Assembly: GCA_903822525.1 (NCBI GenBank)
Contig: CAIJPI010000199.1
Location: 1-34,855, forward strand
Source of the DNA: an uncultured Bacteroidales bacterium
Lineage (GTDB): Bacteria; Bacteroidota; Bacteroidia; Bacteroidales; UBA4417
Direction of reading: 5' to 3'
Length of the DNA: 34,855 nucleotides
Of the stretch, positions 33,164 to 34,855 are shown one piece after another. Both the position numbers and the translations under genes were made by a program. Below the pieces are notes generated by a model that was given only the letters and a program-made list of their open reading frames with translations, searched no databases and was not told where the DNA came from. Numbering within the stretch: the first letter of the stretch is position 1; every line of letters begins with the position of its first letter.

Positions 33164-33934
33164 TTAGAATTTCCGGTCACCACCCAATAATCCTCCCAGC
33201 AAGTCACCACCTATGCCTCCAATGCCACGCGACTCTTCGCGGTGGGTACGGGAGGATGAGATAATACGGTCAGCCAGGCGCGATAAAGGTAAGCTTTGAA
33301 GGTATACGGTCCCCGGACCAGTTAAACTTGCCAGGAAGAGCCCTTCGCCCCCGAAAAGCGCATTTTTGAAACCGCCAACAAATTGAATATCGTAATCAAC
33401 CGTTGGCGACATGGCTACAAGGCAACCGGTGTCAACACGCAAGGTTTCGCGTTCGCGCAGATCGCGTCGGATAATGGTTCCGCCGGCATGAACAAAAGCC
33501 AGTCCATCGCCCGAAAGACGCTGTAAAATAAAGCCTTCACCACCGAACAGACCTGTTCCAAGCTTTTTGGTAAATGCTATATCGATATCAATGCCATTGG
33601 CAGCACATAAAAATGAGTCTTTCTGGCAGATAAACGTGCCACCGACTTGTTGAAGGTCGAGAGGAATTATTTTCCCCGGATAAGGTGCGCCGAATGAGAC
33701 ACTCCGTTTAACAGAAGCTGTATTGTAAAAAGTGGATATGAAGAATCCGTCGCCGGTGAGCATTCGTTTCAGCCCTTTAAAAATTCCGCCACCGGTTCCT
33801 GTTTCCATCTGTATGCCTTCCTCCATGAACATCATTGCACCCACTTCTGCGCGAACGCCCTCCGAAGGATCCAGTTCTATTTCAACGATCTGCATATCGT
33901 CGCCATGAATTTTGTAATCGATTACATCAGCCAT
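33164..33934 (-). CDS. AIM24 / TIGR00266-family protein
   Basis: The 256-residue product matches the TIGR00266 (AIM24) family: [20 protein letters not shown] near the N-terminus, [11 protein letters not shown], repeated [20 protein letters not shown] and [16 protein letters not shown], and a Gly-rich C-terminal tail ([16 protein letters not shown]). These proteins form a trimeric beta-sandwich; AIM24 in yeast is mitochondrial, and bacterial function is unknown. A TAGATTTG element (34016-34023) on the minus strand, 82 bp upstream, is a candidate promoter. Confidence 0.9.
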   Translation of the reverse strand: MADVIDYKIHGDDMQIVEIELDPSEGVRAEVGAMMFMEEGIQMETGTGGGIFKGLKRMLTGDGFFISTFYNTASVKRSVSFGAPYPGKIIPLDLQQVGGTFICQKDSFLCAANGIDIDIAFTKKLGTGLFGGEGFILQRLSGDGLAFVHAGGTIIRRDLRERETLRVDTGCLVAMSPTVDYDIQFVGGFKNALFGGEGLFLASLTGPGTVYLQSLPLSRLADRIISSSRTHREESRGIGGIGGDLLGGLLGGDRKF

Positions 33935-34107
33935 TGGGAAAGAATTTAAGTTCGAATAAATTGAATTGCAACTGAAAAGGCTTGCGGTTTAAAATGCCTG
34001 CGATTCCTTTTTATGCAAATCTATAAAAAAATGACACGATATGAATTGAGGTATATTGACGAATTGCGATTTTTTTGTCAACACTTTTAAATTTAAAAAT
34101 TAAAGAT

Positions 34108-34115
34108 TACTTTTG
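34108..34115 (+). promoter_or_regulatory. -7 promoter element of the tRNA-His gene
   Basis: TACTTTTG followed by C matches TAnnTTTG, 18 bp before the mature tRNA; TTTT 19 bp upstream is a near -33 box. Confidence 0.6.
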
Positions 34116-34133
34116 CACCTTCAAATCCAGATG

Positions 34134-34207
<74 letters not shown>

Positions 34208-34215
34208 CTTATAAC

Positions 34216-34241
34216 AGGCTATCTTCGGGTAGCCTTTTTTT
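34216..34241 (+). terminator. Terminator of tRNA-His
   Basis: AGGCTA (34216-34221) and TAGCCT (34230-34235) form a 6-bp stem with loop TCTTCGGG, running into seven T's. CTTCGGGT in the loop and right arm can alternatively pair with ACCCGAAG at 34252-34259 (8 bp). Confidence 0.8.
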
Positions 34242-34271
34242 GTGTCTGCACACCCGAAGGGTGTCTGATAC

Positions 34272-34294
34272 AAAAAAAAAGCCAGCACCTGGCT
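34272..34294 (-). terminator. Terminator of the small minus-strand gene
   Basis: On the minus strand AGCCAG, a 3-base loop and CTGGCT (34280-34294) form a 6-bp stem followed by a T-run (A9 on the plus strand, 34272-34280), 20 bp after the gene's stop codon. Confidence 0.75.
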
Positions 34295-34314
34295 GACTCT
34301 CTTTTTAGTATTCA

Positions 34315-34644
34315 TTATTTTTCTTCGAATGTCCAGTATTCATCGACACATTCTGATGTTTTCTGATCCCAGTATGCCGGCGAAACAAATTTTCCGGCAG
34401 GGGTTTTCAGACTCATTTCGTACACCGCAATAACCGGGTTAAAAACAAGGTCAGTCACTCCAACGGTAAAGAGGGTAGGAGCGTCTTCGGTTTCTTTCTT
34501 GTCTTCGGCAACTTTAACTTCAAACTTGTTGAATTCTAGCAGGATTTTCAAAAATCCGACTCTTTCGGATGCAATTCCTTTTTCAATAATGGTACAGCGT
34601 TGACCATCAATTTCTTCAACTATATGTTTTGCTTTGAGTGGCAT
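34315..34644 (-). CDS. Small protein of unknown function
   Basis: The 109-residue, mostly charged protein has no signal peptide or membrane segment and no motif that I recognise; it starts MPLKAKHIVEEIDGQRC and ends near EYWTFEEK. It has its own downstream terminator and lies 39 bp after the stop codon of the gene at the right edge, on the same strand, so it may be its distal cotranscribed partner. A structured cytoplasmic protein is the most that can be said. Confidence 0.6.
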   Translation of the reverse strand: MPLKAKHIVEEIDGQRCTIIEKGIASERVGFLKILLEFNKFEVKVAEDKKETEDAPTLFTVGVTDLVFNPVIAVYEMSLKTPAGKFVSPAYWDQKTSECVDEYWTFEEK

Positions 34645-34683
34645 AAAATCAGCTTTAATGTATTAGTAATTTACTGTAAGCAA

Positions 34684-34855
34684 TTAGTTTACAATAGCAA
34701 AAGTAAGCTTGTCAATAAATTCGTAAACCTGGCTCCAGAACCCGATAACAAAAATACCCACTGCACAGGCAAATAAACCAATGCGTGTCATGGTATCACT
34801 TTTAAAGAAAGCTATTGGGTTATCATTTTTATTGATAAACATGGCTTTAACAACC
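34684..34855 (-). CDS. Partial C-terminus of an inner-membrane protein, possibly NuoN
   Basis: The frame is open to the right edge, and 57 codons are visible: VVKAMFINKNDNPIAFFKSD, then one hydrophobic helix (IGLFACAVGIFVIGFW) and a short tail YEFIDKLTFAIVN. The VVKAMF plus last helix layout resembles the C-terminus of NADH-quinone oxidoreductase subunit N (NuoN), the proton-pumping antiporter-like subunit of complex I. The identification is tentative because so little is visible. If an internal ATG were the start, the product would be only 52 residues. Confidence 0.5.
   Translation of the reverse strand, partial: VVKAMFINKNDNPIAFFKSDTMTRIGLFACAVGIFVIGFWSQVYEFIDKLTFAIVN

Overview
The window looks like chromosomal DNA of a Bacteroidota bacterium, probably an environmental Bacteroidales-like lineage. 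The grounds are: at least twelve TAnnTTTG promoter elements in front of genes and almost no Shine-Dalgarno sequences; a secreted hydrolase with a type IX secretion (T9SS) C-terminal sorting domain; a bTHX ribosomal protein; a DUF5723-like outer-membrane protein; and Bacteroidota-type Mpl, ParE and YqgE. It carries 33 protein genes (two cut by the window edges) and one tRNA-His. No phage, insertion sequence, integrase or CRISPR array is visible.

Layout. 1-2.8 kb: the end of murein-peptide ligase mpl, a small lipoprotein, and a two-gene NAD-salvage unit (pnuC plus a nadR-type kinase, ATGA overlap). 2.8-9.1 kb: a tandem thioredoxin-fold protein without catalytic cysteines, then a tight three-gene run (GT4 glycosyltransferase, formyltransferase/beta-propeller fusion, secreted M28 peptidase) facing a membrane-anchored methyltransferase. 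9.4-20.5 kb: CAP-SPOR protein, parE, nnrD/nnrE, rlmD, aroK, recQ, a T9SS-exported serine hydrolase and 3-methyladenine DNA glycosylase. 20.5-24.9 kb: HU, fmt, a TPR membrane protein, a secreted unknown, a TrmH-family methyltransferase and bTHX. 24.9-27.7 kb: a murL-murD2 operon. 27.8-34.9 kb: yqgE, rhomboid plus a membrane partner, an outer-membrane protein, a lone OppC-type permease, an AIM24/TIGR00266 protein, tRNA-His, a small unknown and the C-terminus of what may be NuoN.

The most notable system is the overlapping murL-murD2 pair. It predicts that peptidoglycan D-glutamate is made by adding L-Glu to UDP-MurNAc-L-Ala (MurD2) and then epimerising the attached residue in an ATP-dependent step (MurL), the route first described in Xanthomonas. 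Second is the GT4 / formyltransferase-propeller fusion / M28 operon, which suggests a glycoconjugate pathway with an N-formylated or otherwise modified sugar. In the fusion the usual catalytic Asn of the formyltransferase fold is Ser.

Sequence-level curiosities are: a 17-bp perfect terminator hairpin built into the last 13 codons of the DNA glycosylase gene; three intergenic arrays of one 7-bp unit (GTGCTNN); promoters so close to start codons that aroK and yqgE mRNAs should be nearly leaderless; and a promoter with no gene behind it, beside a 12-bp direct repeat between hup and fmt. All functional assignments come from reading motifs and recalled family knowledge; no database search was run.
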